6,398 nt of DNA from the NCBI GenBank assembly GCA_029858845.1, contig JAOUEG010000107.1:1-6398 (forward strand), written 5' to 3'. Source of the stretch: Chloroflexota bacterium (lineage in GTDB: Bacteria > Chloroflexota > Limnocylindria > Limnocylindrales > CSP1-4). Below, piece after piece: positions 5,967 to 6,398 of this stretch; position 1 is the first letter of the stretch; every line of letters begins with the position of its first letter. The notes below the pieces were generated by a model, which made no database searches, was not told the origin of the DNA, and worked only from the letters and a program-made list of their open reading frames with translations. The position numbers and the translations under genes are program-made.

Positions 5967-6398
5967 CGTTCCGGATCCCTTCCCGCGTCCGCGGCAGCGG
6001 TCCGCTCGGCGGCCAGCCCGCCGATGCGCTCGATCAGGCGATCGAGGAATGTCGCGACCTCGGCCTCCATCACGACGTCGGCATTCGCCGGCTGGTCGGT
6101 CAGATGCCGCGTGTCCGCCACCGTCATGCCGGTCGTCAGCTCACCGCGCGTCTCCACGTCCACGTATAGGGGGAGGGTCCGCACGAGCGTCCGGTCCAGG
6201 GCGGCGGCCACGGCGAGCGGGTCGTGGATGAACGCCCCGTAGAAGCCGTCGTAGGCATCGTGGAACTCGAAGTAGAACCGGAGGGCATCGGCGACGCAGC
6301 GGACGATCGGGTCACTCGCGACCGAGTGGACCGGGCGAAGAGGGTCCTCGCCCCGCGCCAGCGCGATCGAGTCGTCCGGTCGACTCCCGGCGCGGCGG
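5954..6398 (-). CDS. Nucleoside hydrolase (IU_nuc_hydro family), C-terminal part
   Basis: The frame is open from the right edge to the TGA at 5956-5954, giving the last 147 residues of a protein usually about 310 long. A start at GTG 6211 would give only 85 residues and cut off the conserved part, so it is not the true start. Visible hallmarks are FYFEFHDAYDGFYGAFIHDPLAVA, where the His-Asp pair (visible residues 58-59) matches the active-site region of inosine-uridine-preferring hydrolases. PLYVDVETRGELTTGMTVAD and PNADVV follow, the typical C-terminal strand and substrate-site elements. These enzymes hydrolyse the N-glycosidic bond of nucleosides to base plus ribose. The N-terminal DxDxxxDD calcium site lies outside the window. 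The 13-bp overlap with the S-component gene ties it to the importer. Confidence 0.9.
   Translation of the reverse strand, partial: RRAGSRPDDSIALARGEDPLRPVHSVASDPIVRCVADALRFYFEFHDAYDGFYGAFIHDPLAVAAALDRTLVRTLPLYVDVETRGELTTGMTVADTRHLTDQPANADVVMEAEVATFLDRLIERIGGLAAERTAAADAGRDPERWTG
5976..5984 (-). promoter_or_regulatory. Ribosome binding site of the S-component gene
   Basis: On the minus strand GGGAAGGGA ends 9 bases before the ATG at 5966. It lies inside the 3' end of the nucleoside hydrolase gene. It supports this start and suggests the S component can be initiated independently as well as by coupling. Confidence 0.5.

Noticed and set aside
5954..6211. A short 85-residue stand-alone gene
   Set aside because: The frame continues upstream to the window edge with the conserved HDP motif of nucleoside hydrolases, so this is only the tail of that gene.
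3906..6242. A 778-codon plus-strand open frame opposite the ECF operon
   Set aside because: Its product is an unbroken run of Glu, Arg, Asp, Gln and Gly with no domain. That is what antisense of hydrophobic, GC-rich membrane-protein codons gives. The minus-strand genes show clear family motifs.

Overview
The window is GC-rich and tightly packed. It reads as bacterial chromosome from a high-GC lineage. A secreted DNRLRE protein with Pro-Thr linkers, a JAMM peptidase, and a fused ECF ATPase would suit Chloroflexota (Limnocylindria-like) or Actinomycetota. That placement is an inference from gene style, not a phylogeny.

Layout: (1) 1-1203, minus strand: the N-terminal part of a secreted protein with two DNRLRE/CBM96-like beta-sandwich repeats joined by a (PT)n linker. 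A second linker begins at the left edge, and the gene runs off the window. (2) 1204-1289: a short divergent control region with a 6-bp-stem hairpin. (3) 1290-2179, plus strand: a two-gene unit, a JAMM/M67 metallopeptidase overlapped by 4 bp (ATGA) with a small four-helix membrane protein. (4) 2180-2196: a 17-bp gap between convergent genes. (5) 2197-6398, minus strand: a translationally coupled operon read in the order nucleoside hydrolase (its start lies outside the right edge), ECF S component, EcfT, then a fused double EcfA ATPase. Junctions are a 13-bp overlap, an abutting TGAATG, and a 4-bp ATGA overlap.

Working model: the ECF operon is a self-contained (group I style) importer whose dedicated S, T and A-A' subunits are co-translated with a nucleoside hydrolase. 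This points to uptake and cleavage of a nucleoside, or uptake of a related nucleobase or vitamin. The substrate cannot be read from the sequence. Queuosine-type salvage is one precedent for pairing a nucleoside hydrolase with ECF transport. The most notable details are the unusually large S component with two Asp-rich loops predicted on the outside, and an asymmetric ATPase whose degenerate motifs fall on the same composite ATP site. No RNA genes, insertion sequences or CRISPR arrays were seen.
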